Source of the DNA: Fonsecaea monophora
Taxonomy: Eukaryota; Ascomycota; Eurotiomycetes; Chaetothyriales; Herpotrichiellaceae
DNA: 64,000 nt
Direction of reading: 5' to 3'
Assembly: GCF_001642475.1 (NCBI RefSeq)
Contig: NW_019173972.1
Span: 186,001-250,000 of the forward strand
Positions 32,363 through 43,281 of this stretch are shown here, in pieces. The notes beneath the pieces are model-generated. The model had not been told where the DNA came from and did no database searches. It saw nothing but the letters and a program-made list of their open reading frames with translations. A program made the translations under genes and the position numbers. The stretch's first letter is position 1. Every line of letters starts with the position of its first letter.

Positions 32363-33949
32363 TTAACCTTGGATTTTGACGGGATCTTGCGAGCTAGCGA
32401 GTCCAACATGGACTGGATCGCTTTGCACCTCTCCCGCCACTTGGCGGTCGACTTTGATACCATCCTCGTCTCCCTCGCCCTCGGGTTTGGCTTGATCACA
32501 ATCTTTCCCTGTGACAGTCACCGTCTCGTCATCCTCATCCTCGTCATCGAATGTCTGCACCTCGTCCACAGCCTCCTTCCTCTCGCTTGTTTCGCCAGGC
32601 ACCGGCGGCTCCTTGTCAAAGACAGACACAATCGCCTTGCCTTTGACCTCTTTAATCCTTCTTTTCCAGTCCTCCCAATCTTGTTCGTCCTTGATGAGAA
32701 AACCGATAAGCATAGAGGGATCCATCTCACTTATTCTTAACCCTCGAAGACGGCGTGTATGGCATGTGGAGATTTCTTCCTCGGTGTATTCGCTTGGGTC
32801 AGAGTGATGCTGCAGGGCTGGGCGGGTCTCATGAGGGTCGAGGTAGAAGAAGAGGTCCCCTTGACACCCAATGAAGTAATGTGAGGAGGACGGCCGGCCA
32901 CCCGCGATCCCAATTGACTGAGGATATGTGAGGCTGCTTTTGAGGGCTTCGTGGTAGACCGGTGTAATTCGGTCCAGTCCCAGCCTAATTCCCAGAAGTA
33001 TTAATGTAGGTCTGATAGTCAAATCGGTAGCGGAGGCGCGTGCGATGCTGCGGAACTTGTCTTCATAAACTTCGCTCGCGGATGGGGTCACGTAGACTCG
33101 TAGACCTGCGGCAGCACACTCGGCGGAGAGCTCTTTGATGCATGATGCTGTGGCAGAAGGCCCAAACCACTGGCCTGGATGTGTGCCGCAGGCGGATGCG
33201 CCGTGCTGGACGAAACGGTGAATGGAAAATGGGGCGAGGGGGGAGTCGGCGAAGAGAGAAAGGATAGAGGCCTCACTTTGTGTCTGGGTGACGGGAGGCA
33301 AGTTGAGGCAGTGGCCATTTGGAGGAGACACAGTACGGTTGGTATATGTGTGAGGTCGCCGCCAGTCCCGCCCCAGATGGAGCATGACCAGAGCGTTTGC
33401 CAAAAGAGATTGTCCTGAGCGGATCATACATCCCCAGCCTGTATCGCTACTGAAGCCATCTCTCTCGGCAAAATTGCGTAGGCGAACGGAAAACGATAAG
33501 GACATAGTGGAACCGGGCTCTTGCGAGCGAGGGATAGGCGTAAAGTTGGAACGATAGGTCATCCATATCCGAGATTCGAAGTCATCGAGAAACGCGATGG
33601 GCCAACCTCGATCGGAAGGGTCATTCGACAGTGACGGGAGATTGTTTCCTCCCGTGACATGCTGGGCATCATCAAAACTGCTTGTATTGTGCGATAGAGA
33701 TTCATGAGGTTGCTGTTGTGTGGGTTGATCTGCTGTCGATGACAGAGCGCTCGTATCAGAAGGGTCATGGGAATCTGACGAGGATTCGACTTCAACCACA
33801 TCGTCGTGGTCCGTTGTTGTTACCGGCTTGGGCGGTGCAGCCTGATACTCTTCTCCAAGCAGCCATATTGAGGTGCCTGACATGTCATCATATTTTGGTG
33901 GAGGGTCATAGAAGTAGCGCACGAAGCGCTTAACGTCGACGCCATTCAT
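32363..33949 (-). CDS. ATG4: Cysteine protease Atg4 (autophagy), 528 aa
   Basis: Single exon. Atg4 trims the C-terminus of Atg8 for lipidation and later removes Atg8 from membranes. The start MNGVDVKRFV is the conserved family start, followed by IWLLGEEY. An Asp/Ser/Gln-rich insert (about 40-112) precedes the peptidase C54 domain. The active site is clear: Cys174 in DTGWGCMIRSGQ, then Asp371 and His373 in the DPH motif. The C-terminus (about 445-528) is acidic and disordered. The frame stays open 112 codons upstream of this ATG without another ATG. Divergent from SQS1. Confidence 0.95.
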   Translation of the reverse strand: MNGVDVKRFVRYFYDPPPKYDDMSGTSIWLLGEEYQAAPPKPVTTTDHDDVVEVESSSDSHDPSDTSALSSTADQPTQQQPHESLSHNTSSFDDAQHVTGGNNLPSLSNDPSDRGWPIAFLDDFESRIWMTYRSNFTPIPRSQEPGSTMSLSFSVRLRNFAERDGFSSDTGWGCMIRSGQSLLANALVMLHLGRDWRRPHTYTNRTVSPPNGHCLNLPPVTQTQSEASILSLFADSPLAPFSIHRFVQHGASACGTHPGQWFGPSATASCIKELSAECAAAGLRVYVTPSASEVYEDKFRSIARASATDLTIRPTLILLGIRLGLDRITPVYHEALKSSLTYPQSIGIAGGRPSSSHYFIGCQGDLFFYLDPHETRPALQHHSDPSEYTEEEISTCHTRRLRGLRISEMDPSMLIGFLIKDEQDWEDWKRRIKEVKGKAIVSVFDKEPPVPGETSERKEAVDEVQTFDDEDEDDETVTVTGKDCDQAKPEGEGDEDGIKVDRQVAGEVQSDPVHVGLASSQDPVKIQG

Positions 33950-34714
33950 GACGTCTTGGGCTTGGAATGGGAGAGGAATGCTCTGAAGCCCGGAGGATAT
34001 TGCATATAGGAGAGCACCGAACGGCGTCAGTGCCTGAGTAGGAAACTGGTTCGTTGGTTCCAGCAGAACTAGAGAGTCATCCACTTTCTGCTTGAACTCA
34101 GGGAGGATCGGTGACGAGTCTTGTGATTTGGAGGAGTGCAGGGATGCAAACAGAACTCGGAGGGATTCCAGGTTGTCGAGGACTAGGCAGTCAGCTTGTG
34201 CAAGCAAAGGTTTCTTCGACAATACTAATGATAGTATGTGGTACACTGAAGCTGTTGCTGGATCGTGGCACGGATGTAGGTGCAAGGTGCGAGGTGCGAG
34301 GTGACTTTCACCGCAGTCAAGGGTGCAGGCCTACGGAGGATACACACGGACGTCAGCCTTGCTAGGAGGCATCACCAGGCCAGGCTCGATTCGGGGTGGA
34401 GTCGCTTGGAAGATCGGCTTGAGAGCCACCAGGGCTGTAGGTGAAGTGTGACTGGTGGAACTTGCGGGCGCATTTTCCTGTGATCGCTCCCTCCACCTGG
34501 GACGGCACCCCCAAGTCTTCTTTGAGCGCTGAAACATGACTCTACACCTGTATGTATGGTCCACATCGCCACTCGTTGAGTAGATTGCTGGTATTTGATA
34601 TTCTGCATTTCTATCCTGTTGACTCTTATAATGTTCACTTCTAAGTAACACTCATTGACGGAAATTCACTGTTGGAAGAGGGGCAACTCGCTTCGTTGTG
34701 GCACCCCGCTCACC
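33950..34714. other. Divergent region between ATG4 and SQS1
   Basis: 765 bp. The ATG4-side third is an open frame continuing the ATG4 frame up to TAG 34333-34331, which is also a good splice acceptor with a CTGAC branch. Includes a short GCGAGGT direct repeat near 34287-34301. Confidence 0.5.
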
Positions 34715-37171
34715 ATGGGTCCTCGTCAACGAGCGCAGGCCAGAAAGAAACGGAATGGAGGACAGCAGAATCACTCCCCGTCGACGTGGCAGCACAGCCA
34801 GTCTGCTTTCCCTAATAGAGGTACTACAGGCGTGAGGCTTTACCTTCCTTTTGAATTCTAACGAGATGAGCTAGGACCCAATGCCTCCCACCGTGGTCTT
34901 GTCAACGACTGGCAGGACTTCTCAGACTTGAATTCTTCCGATCCCCCGAAGTCGATTCTGAGCATGGCTCAGACGGCTAGAAATACCGAGCGCCATGCTA
35001 TGTCCTGGGCCTCTACACGCCTCAGAGAGCAGAGAATCACGTTCATAAGTGCCGGAGATCTGAAACAAGACGATATAGCTGCGGTCGCGAAAGAGAATGA
35101 ACAATCCCAGAAGGAGGCAGTATCATCTGAAGAACCCTCTCACAATGATGAGCAAGCTCAACCCAAGGAGCTTGAATCACACGCGTCAGGGAACGAACAG
35201 TCCAAGAATCACAATCCGACCCCAGTCGAGTTGAGTGTAGGGGAGCCCCGGGTAAGAAAAGACTCGATCTCGTCGCAATCTTCCGAAGAGATCATTTTCG
35301 CCGGACGACAGAACCGTCCAGCGAAGCCGGCCATCCCTCCCAGCTCAGAGACCACAGTGTCTACCAAGCCTGCAGTTGTCGAGACAAGACCTTCACCTCA
35401 TACTTCTCCTGCGGCCGCAGGGGCGACCACTCGTGATTCCAGCTCCTCTGGCCTGGACAAGTTCAACAATATTCTGCCGCCACGACGGAACGAAGCTGTT
35501 GACCGCCGTGGTCGTGCTCGCGGTCGACCAGGAAGCCTTCAGAGAAAGGAAGAGGAAGAAGCTATCATCAATGACTACATTGCAAACCTAGCGGTCGATG
35601 ACAGCGACGAGGACAAGATTCCTGAGACCAAGCATTCGGTCAAGATTGGAAGGAGAACTGAACATTTCCGGTTCTTTGACGGCCCGGTCGAGCAAAAGGT
35701 CCACCTGCGAACTTCAAAAACAAGTAAAGCTGCTAGAGGATCTATCGATGTCGACCAAGCGATTGATTGGAACTCTAGTGATCTACAAGATTTCGATGAT
35801 TTCAGCACCACTGATGAGGAAATCGTCGAGGTCAGGCATGTTCTACGACATCGTACACGTCCCAGTGGTCCACAATACCTCGTCAGCGCACTTGGCAAAG
35901 ACTCGAGCGATCCTCGCTGGGTGCCTCACGCAAAGTTGAAGTCGACGTCTGCTGTTGATGAGATCCGCATCTTTGAGGAGATTCGGGCCATGAAAATCCA
36001 AGAGACTACGAATGACTCGACCGACTCCGAATCATCAGAGGCCGACGAGCTTTTAGATGATGTTGATGATGATATGGAATCTGAGATGGATGAAAATGAC
36101 CGCATACTAGAGCGCACCGCTCGGATGACAGACGAGCAGATTGCTCGGACGTTAGCAAAGCAGGAAGAGCTAGGCATGGGTGGCGACGAGCTGCTCTTGT
36201 TTGATGGGCAGGTTGAGGATGACGACAAGATCAATGACGAGGACGAGGACGAGGACGAGGACGAAGATGATGAGTTTGCAGCTGGCGATGGGTTCATCCC
36301 CTTTTCTTCGAAGAAGCATATTTCCAGCCGCGTCAAGTCAAAGAAAAATCGACGCGAGCGTGACACTTTCCCATCTGCCACGGCTTTCGCGGATGCCCTT
36401 GAGCAGGATCCATACGGCGCGTTCGACGTCATGGATTTTGACCGACCCAGTCTCCGACCTAAGAAGAAGGGACGCAAGTCGGACTTGCCTTTCGACCTCG
36501 GCGTGGAGGATGAGGACCTTGCTGAGCGACTGCGAAGTACCTGGAACAAAGACCGCGAAAAGAAGGCGTCTCGCAAGCGCGAGAAGCTGTTGGAGCGTGA
36601 GGCGGCTCTTTTGGAGGCATCCGAACGCAATCATCCGGCCGCCATCAAAGCAGAAATCCGACAGTTTCTGATTGAAGAAGTTAACACGTTGAAATTGGCC
36701 CCAATGGACTCAGCAACTCGTGCTTCCGTCCATCGGCTTGCCAAGTCGCTCAAGCTGCAGTCAAAGTCGGAGGGCAAAGAGGGCCATGGTATCGGGCGCT
36801 ACCCTGTTCTCACCAAAGGTCCGCATACTCCGAGATACACGATTGACACGGTTTGGGAGATCGATGCCTTGATGAGCCTAAGAAAGTTCTTCCCGAAACG
36901 CCCAATCAATTCGTACAAATCTCGTGGCACTCCCACATCAGGCGCTGCGAGAACAAAGAGAGGTGGTGGCGGAGTCATATCTGGTGCGACGTACATGAAT
37001 GGTGACGTTGTCGGTGCTTCTGCCCCGGAGCTCGGCGCCGACAACAAAGGACGAGCGATGCTAGAGAAAATGGGCTGGGTAGAAGGCGTCGGACTGGGTG
37101 CTGTTGGAAACAAGGGCAGTCTCGAGGCAATCAAGCATGTCGTCAAGACCACAAGAGCTGGACTGGGTTGA
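34715..37171 (+). CDS. SQS1: R3H and G-patch protein Sqs1 (splicing / ribosome biogenesis cofactor), 800 aa
   Basis: Exons 34715-34820 and 34875-37171 (2403 nt); the 54-nt intron has an unusual GTACTA donor, a CTAAC branch and TAG acceptor. Sqs1/Pfa1 activates the DEAH helicase Prp43 through its G-patch. The N-terminal half is disordered and acidic, with a run of alternating Asp/Glu encoded by GAC/GAG repeats near 36230-36265. Basic segments follow; an R3H nucleic-acid-binding domain lies at about 625-690 (IRQFLIEEVNTLKL, then HGIGRYP). The C-terminal G-patch (about 755-800) has MLEKMGWVEGVGLGAVGNKG and ends TTRAGLG. Domain order and length match the family. Confidence 0.93.
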
Positions 37172-37607
37172 ATACTGGGTGGATTATCTGTGACTGGGGT
37201 CCTGCTGTCTATTCCCGTGCTGAGATCATGTGCGGAGCACCGTTCAAGAGTATCTGCCTGGGGCCTAGCCTCGAAGAAGATCGAATGAATAATTCGTGTT
37301 GGATGGTTAGGGTGGGAAACCGGGTGATTGGCCACACGGTAGGATTCCGAGTACGAGGGACTGAATCAAGTAGTATTCCAAACACCAGCCAATAGAGCAG
37401 CTGAGAATACGGTCGCCTTCCATTTTGGGAACATGTCCAGCTCCGAATGCCACAAACACATTGAACTTTAGCGAAGACCTTGCAGACACTCGAAGCTTCA
37501 ACCACCGTATTGCAACGTATAAAACGATCCTGACAACTTCTGAGAAGCATATCGTCCTCCCAGAAACCTTCACCGCGCATCGACAGACTGAGCTTCGACC
37601 CTCCGCC
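37172..37607. other. Short tandem intergenic gap
   Basis: 436 bp between SQS1 and the next plus-strand gene; holds the SQS1 3' end and the promoter of the monooxygenase. The monooxygenase frame is open 61 codons upstream of its ATG. Confidence 0.5.
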
Positions 37608-38840
37608 ATGAACGTTGTAATTGTCGGGGCTGGCATTGCTGGTCTAGCCTCATCACTGGCTCTCACTAAATGGCTACCTGAAACGCCACACATTACCGTT
37701 GTTGAGATTCGCCCACAGCCTTCAGCGATCGGCGGCGCTGTTGGATTGACGCCAAATGCCCTGCGCTGCCTGCACCACCTGGGGGTGTTGCCACGAGTCC
37801 GGGCAAAGAGTTTGGGGACTGGCATAGACAAGATCGAATTGTTCACAATCTATACCGGCGCCAAACTCGGCGAGATCAACTTCGAGGGTCAGAATGGGGG
37901 TGGGGTTGGGCAGCCTGCGTTCAAAGGTCTCAGGATCCTGCGCGCAGACTTGGTCGAGTCACTTACAGACACGGCCAAGGCACTCGATAACGTCAAGTTG
38001 GTGTATGGCCACAATCCAGTTCAAATTGTCGAAACGGAGAATGAGGTGACTGTCCAGCTGGATGACGGTTCAACCCTGAGCGCGGACTTGCTTCTCGGGT
38101 GCGACGGGATACATTCCTTTGTCAGAACCAGCCTTGTCGACACGGAGAGAAGACAGCTGTACACTGGGATAGCCGCAGTGTTTGGGTTCGCAGAGTTGGA
38201 GGACGGAGCAAAAATTCCTTGGAAAGACACGGGATTGTGTCAGTCACAACGCGGCAGTCTCATGACCACCTACTACGAGCCGACGAGGAAGAAACAGTTT
38301 GTGGCAGCCATCACCGAGACTGCGGACGTTGCATCGAGAGAAGGGTGGCTGGCTCGTGGTGCAGAACAGGAGAGAATCAAGCAGGACATCAAAAGTCGAT
38401 TCGGTGGTGGCGCCCTGAAATTCCTCGATCCTATCATCTCAGCAACGGATCACTGGACCCTCTATCCCGTGTATCAACTTGCACCACGGGGCAATTGGTG
38501 CTCAAAACACACGATCCTATTGGGAGACGCCGCACATGCAATGTCCCCTCAGGGCGAGAGCACGGCATATGCGTTGGAAGACGCCATTTTGTTCGCCAGA
38601 GTCTTGGGATGCAGATCTGATAGAGGACTGGACGAAGTTTTCCGTGCATATCAAAGTGTTAGAAGGGCCAACATCGATAGGGCCTACGACGAGGCCAACT
38701 TTGGATGGGGAACACAAAGCGACTGCGGCTGGTTCACGTTCTTGCTAAGAAGCTGGATGACGACGGCTTATTTGTGGTGGACCACTTCTGCCAGACAAAA
38801 AAGATACTGTGAAGACGTCGCTACCATGTCCCTGGACTAG
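37608..38840 (+). CDS. FAD-dependent monooxygenase, salicylate-hydroxylase-like, 410 aa
   Basis: Single exon from ATG 37608. Group A flavoprotein monooxygenases use NAD(P)H and O2 to hydroxylate aromatic or polyketide substrates. The dinucleotide-binding GxGxxG is at residues 7-12 (MNVVIVGAGIAGLASS), the FAD/NADPH-contacting DG motif is GCDGIHSF (about 164-171), and the third motif GDAAHAMSP begins at 306 with Asp307. A C-terminal segment with several Trp residues (WGTQSDCGWF) is seen. Substrate is unknown; no degradation or biosynthesis genes adjoin it. Confidence 0.93.
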   Translation: MNVVIVGAGIAGLASSLALTKWLPETPHITVVEIRPQPSAIGGAVGLTPNALRCLHHLGVLPRVRAKSLGTGIDKIELFTIYTGAKLGEINFEGQNGGGVGQPAFKGLRILRADLVESLTDTAKALDNVKLVYGHNPVQIVETENEVTVQLDDGSTLSADLLLGCDGIHSFVRTSLVDTERRQLYTGIAAVFGFAELEDGAKIPWKDTGLCQSQRGSLMTTYYEPTRKKQFVAAITETADVASREGWLARGAEQERIKQDIKSRFGGGALKFLDPIISATDHWTLYPVYQLAPRGNWCSKHTILLGDAAHAMSPQGESTAYALEDAILFARVLGCRSDRGLDEVFRAYQSVRRANIDRAYDEANFGWGTQSDCGWFTFLLRSWMTTAYLWWTTSARQKRYCEDVATMSLD

Positions 38841-39640
38841 TACCGTTGTCGTTGGCCCTGGGAGGGTTACTCCCGGGACGTTGAACTCAGGGGAGTAAGC
38901 TGGTTGTTATACCGACTGCACAACGCTTGCACAGATATGAGGGATGTTGGCCAGGATCTCCATCAGCTTATCGACCAAATTATCAGCAAGCTCAGACCAC
39001 GGATGGGATCGAGTTTCAGGATAGATTTGACCGAGGAGACCAGGGATTGGTGGATCTGGCCCGGTTGAAAGCGTTGGCCTCTGGTCAGATCTTGTGTTGA
39101 GAATCCGTGTGCGGCGTCTGGAGTCTCAGCCTTGGACTAGGCGGTATATGGGTCGCCATGTTTCAGGACAGGGATTCATGCCTCCTGGAGATTTAAGGAC
39201 AAATCAGCAATGCTCCTTGTCCGTGTAAACTCCCACCACCCCAATCTCTTTTGTTCAGATTACCGTGGGACAACGACATGGTTGAGCTTGATCGTAACTC
39301 TTGTTATGGGCTAGATCAACCGAACAACGTGTTGCCACGACGCCATCGCTTGAGATGAAGCGACGCCAGAAGTTCGGCACAACATTCCGACCCCATGTAT
39401 AGATATTGCCAGGATCTCTCAACAGTACTCGGTACATATATAATGCTCTCGCCCTCCATCCTTCCTGTTCACAAACTCTTCCCAAGCTAACACCAGCCTG
39501 CCGTTCTTTACTCTCGTCGATCGAGGTCCGTTCGTTCCTTCCGTGCCCAGGTGCCTTTTCACGTTCTGTCTATTCTATATCATCTGCTCCGACACTCTTC
39601 AGAAGCTTGAGCATCCTTCATATTGGTGTTAACAGCAAAC
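38841..39640. other. Intergenic region upstream of the CBM1 protein
   Basis: 800 bp; holds the monooxygenase 3' end and the promoter of the secreted protein, including a TATA box at 39437-39443 and a CT-rich leader from about 39480. Confidence 0.55.
39437..39443 (+). promoter_or_regulatory. TATA box of the CBM1-GH45-like gene
   Basis: TATATAA about 200 bp upstream of the ATG, followed by a pyrimidine-rich leader, as expected of an inducible fungal secreted-enzyme gene. Confidence 0.55.
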
Positions 39641-40466
39641 ATGCGTCAAAATATCATCATTTTGTCTGTTCTCCCGTGCATCGCACTGGCGTGTCCGGCA
39701 CCCAGTTCTACTGCCACACAGGGCCCTTGGGAGCAGTGTATGTATCCAAAGTCATTCCATTGACGCATTGTGCTCACATTCACCAGGTGGCGGTATCAAC
39801 TGGACCGGTGGCACGACTTGCGCCTCAGGCTGGACCTGTGTCGAGCAGAACCCATATTACTCCCAATGCCTGCAAGCCAGCAGCACTCCCCCACCTTCAC
39901 CACCGGTCGTTGAGCCTGTCTCGCCCAGCTCATCTCCATCCAGCACCCCAACGAGTGTCAGCAACCCAGCAACTTCCACCAGCCCAGCCTCCCCCGGCAG
40001 TGGTCTTACTTACAAAGCATCTTTCACTCACTACGGTGCCGGCGACACGTTTGGCTCCCCGAACTGCAACACGAACACAGCCGCCTGTTTCTTCTACACC
40101 TTCCCCGGCTTCAGTGCGGCAGTGTCCCAAAACCTGTATGGTGCTGGACCGGGTCAAGGCCAGGGTCCTGCTTGTGGGACATGCTGGAAGCTGGTTGGAG
40201 AGACGGACTCATCGGGGAACCGCCTCAGCAATGCAGGAACGAGCATCGTGGTCATGATCAACAACCTGTGCCCGGCCGATGGCAATCCGCTATGTGCTCA
40301 GAATGGTCTATCGGGGACGAATCAATATGGTGCAAACGTCAACTTTGACCTCTGCAGTGACAGCGGAGCTTCGGAAGCATTCTTTGGGAACAGTGGCGTG
40401 GGTCTTGCAGTTGGTTCTGCCACGCAGGTCGATTGTTCCGAGTGGTCTGGGACTATTGTCCATTAG
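39641..40466 (+). CDS. Secreted GH45-like (endoglucanase V / expansin-like) protein with N-terminal CBM1, 258 aa
   Basis: Exons 39641-39737 and 39787-40466, with a 49-nt intron (GTATGT ... CAG) that splits a CBM1 cysteine codon. A signal peptide covers about residues 1-18. A fungal cellulose-binding CBM1 (about 28-62) has the spaced Cys and aromatic residues (GPWEQCGGINWTGGTTC, then PYYSQC). A Ser/Pro/Thr linker (about 63-97) leads to a double-psi beta-barrel domain resembling GH45 subfamily B enzymes such as Cel45A: CGTCWKL, SIVVMINNLCP, GTNQYGANVNFDL. The second catalytic Asp (NFD) is kept. The first, normally in a TRYYD motif, is replaced by THYGAGD, so whether it hydrolyses cellulose or loosens it like an expansin is open. 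In Trichoderma Cel45A the CBM is at the other end. Confidence 0.88.
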
Positions 40467-40860
40467 ATGGGCAGATTTTGGTGTAGGGCGCCATTCTTTT
40501 CTTCAGCTGTGAGCTCGGTCAGGCTCCGAGGACTCTAGCTAGCCTTTTATTCTTCAGAACGACCCGTCAGAGGACATCAGAACTCGAGGGTCATTTCTAG
40601 CATTTTTACCTTTTTTTTATATTGTTGAAGCTTGAAAGCTTTGACGTTGGAATGAACCCGTGGTTCTTGTACAGCATTTCATTCTTGCACTTGTCGAATT
40701 CCACAGTTCAGAAATAGACGCCAACGACAATGAACCCAAGGCAGCGTGCAATCATCATACATCGTCTCTCGTCTCCCGTCATTATCGCTCTCGTTTTTGT
40801 TGGGAATGATGCACACCTGTCAGACTCGGGTAGAGATGCGATGGTGTAGTTGAGCGTGGT

Positions 40861-40900
40861 GCTGCCACAGAGCTGCACAGAGCTGTACAGGGCTGTGCAA
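40861..40900. repeat. Four imperfect 10-bp tandem units (AGCTGYACAG-like)
   Basis: Successive decamers gctgccacag, agctgcacag, agctgtacag and ggctgtgcaa; units 2 and 3 differ at one base. Confidence 0.75.
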
Positions 40901-41320
40901 GGTGGGTTGGAAAGAGGGTTAAAATAATCCCTCTGGTTTTCCCGCGCACATGTCCAAGGGCACCCATGTCTCCCACTTCCTGCCCCCTGCAATAAAAATT
41001 GAACGTTGATGATGAATAGAGAGTCTGGGCATGGAATGAATCGTGAATTGTTCATTGTTAATTGTTCAGATCGTGTTCATTACCTAGTATCTGTAAACCA
41101 GGACTTGGCTTTCTCCACGAGCTTTTTCATCCAGGATTCAAACTAGATACTGCCCAAATGACCGGGTAACCTAGGACACTAATATCTATGTAGGTGCTAC
41201 CAGTGGGGCATAGTCTGGTATGGCATACTATGGCATGACACCAAATTTCCATATTGACTGACTGACTGCGCAACCAACGCACCAGCTCAGCTCAGCTCGC
41301 TACCCAGCTTGGTGCGTTAG

Positions 41321-41350
41321 GTAGAGTAAAGTAGAGTAAAGTAGAGTAGA
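41321..41350. repeat. 10-bp tandem repeat (GTAGAGTAAA) x3
   Basis: Two perfect units and a third ending in GA instead of AA. Confidence 0.85.
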
Positions 41351-41588
41351 GGGCATCCCCCTTCGGTCTGTGTACATACATATATACATACGACGAGAGT
41401 CCAATTTCCAGTGAATAGAACATCTTCCCAAACATCTCCCGGGGCAAGCCCAGGTGGGTAGGTAGGTAGTGTAGCGGAGGAGGGTGCTATCAGACATAGG
41501 AGCATGGAAGAATGGAACGACCTTCCCCTGAGAAATAGGTAGGTATGTACTTGATTGGCAGCGAGCGAGTAAGTGAGTAGCTGGGCAA

Positions 41589-42386
41589 CTACAAGTCGTC
41601 GAGATTGCACGTCTCGAGCAGATCCTGCGTCAATTTCCCCTTCCTGCTGTATCCCTCGACGTAACGGTCTCCCCACTCGCCCACCGTGTTGTCGTAGGTG
41701 GTCTGGGGTTTCAGTTCGCACAGGTGGCACATGTTGGCTTTCAGGCCCTTCATGAGGCCGAGTCGGGGATATTCCTGCACACAGAGGTAAAGAAAGAGAA
41801 AGGGGGAAAAATCAGTAACGTCACAAAAATCTACGCCCGGAGCTTCCTCTTGTCAAAGCATACATACCTTGACCACGGGGTTATATTCGTCCCAGCTCAA
41901 CAACCCACCAGGCACCCGGTCGGGACCCTGAAAGTCTGCCCAGATCCCATAACTGCACGCCTGGACCTCGGGCTCTTTCTCAAACACGATGGACCCGATA
42001 GTGTGCAGGGCGATGGCATCCCAGACCAGCTGCAGCCGGTGCTTGTCCCAGTCCGGAGCCTCAGCCGTCAAGAATTTCCGCGCCGCGTTGGCCCCATCGA
42101 CCTCGAACCGCTTGTCCTTGGAAATAATGTCCGAGTGCGGCGGGTGGCCGATAGGGAAGCCCAGGTCGTGCATGATGGCGGCGACAGCATGGGCTTCGCG
42201 GTCGCGGTCAGGTAGGACCTTGTCGGCGATGATGAAGCCGAGGAGGAACGAGCGGACGATGTGATTGTACGTGTCGTCGGTCGAGTACTTGCGCACATAG
42301 TCGAGGGCTTTGGTGATGAGCGGCGTGTCGGGAACTGTCACGCCTGCGACCACTTTCGTGGGCAGAGCCTGCGAGGGAGATGCCAT
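41589..42386 (-). CDS. HD-domain protein, cyanamide-hydratase-like, 234 aa
   Basis: Exons 42386-41868 and 41774-41589 (705 nt); 93-nt intron with GTATGT donor and GCAG acceptor, phase 0. The HD metal-binding motif MHDLG follows HAVAAI, and an upstream His (NHIVRSFLLG) supplies another metal ligand. This arrangement and the ~235-aa length match fungal cyanamide hydratase / Ddi2-like proteins, which hydrate cyanamide to urea in characterised members. The true substrate is unknown for most homologues. The C-terminal ENxVGEWGDRYV-like tail (here NTVGEWGDRYV) is also typical. It is divergent from the LaeA-like gene with an 895-bp gap. Confidence 0.88.
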
Positions 42387-43281
42387 GGGATGGAGTGTGA
42401 GGAAGAGGAAGAGGAATCAAACAAGCTACTCCAAGGGCATACAGACAGTCGAGTCGAGCTCAATGGATGGAGCAGAGAGGTCCCTCGAAAGACTCGTAGT
42501 AGTGGCAGGAAGTAGTGTTTACTGTGCACCGGAAGAGTGCTTCTTGCCTAGTAGCATGTCATGGCAGCGCAAATTTGACGCGAAGCTGTGGACAAGTACC
42601 GAAGTGTTGGTACCTCAGCATTGTAGCTGCCCCTCCACCACAGAGAGGGGTTCTTGGTCTCTCTGGCAGGGATCCTTGGACTCGAACGTGTTCGATTCTG
42701 ACAGGTACAAGACTTGGACATGGATCATGCTCGGTTCCGTGGTAGCTTTCGGAACGGATCTTTGAAGCGGATGCGGCCAGAGCCCATCGATGGCTCGCCC
42801 AAGAACTTGTAGATGGAACCGTTGAGCTGGGAGAAGGACGGTCTCTTGACTGGCGGGTCTAGTGATAAGTAAGTTATGGAAACAAAGGCTGAAAAGCACC
42901 GAGAAAGGTCCACGAGGGGCGTAGTTGGCGCAGTTGGCGGGGGCTGGTGGAGCGCAGGCAGGGAGCCTCTGTCCTCCTAGTCTCCCTAGCCGCAAGCCGC
43001 GAGCCAGACTCCGTGGTGTCCGTCTGCGCCTTCATCGTTTTGTCTTCCCTTGGTCCTTCGGTGCCCAATACCTAGTGCCTGGGAGATCGACACAACGAGT
43101 CAGCTCTGGGCAGTTTGGCAGTCATGAGAGGAGTTGGTGTCGGCGGCGAGGGTGGGAACCAAAGCTTGTGAGGCCAAAACATCTTTTTTTCTTCGATAAA
43201 TCCAACAAGAAGTCAACACCATTCATCATCTTTGCCTTTTTTTTCTGTTTTTGCTCCCGTCGCTTATCTCGTCTTATATTG
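42387..43281. other. Divergent gap between HD-domain and LaeA-like genes
   Basis: 895 bp holding both promoters; the LaeA-like side has a T-rich leader (about 43180-43260). Frames at 42310-42765 and 42615-42995 lack domain features. Confidence 0.5.

Larger units (their letters stand above)
40467..41588. other. Convergent intergenic region with short tandem repeats
   Basis: About 1.1 kb between two convergent genes, with 10-bp-period repeats at 40861-40900 and 41321-41350. No supportable gene. Confidence 0.6.

Noticed and set aside
35926..36630. Long minus-strand frame, Ser-rich, 234 codons, opposite SQS1
   Set aside because: Its Ser runs are the complement of the GAC/GAG acidic repeats of SQS1; no domain, and the plus strand encodes a clear R3H/G-patch protein.
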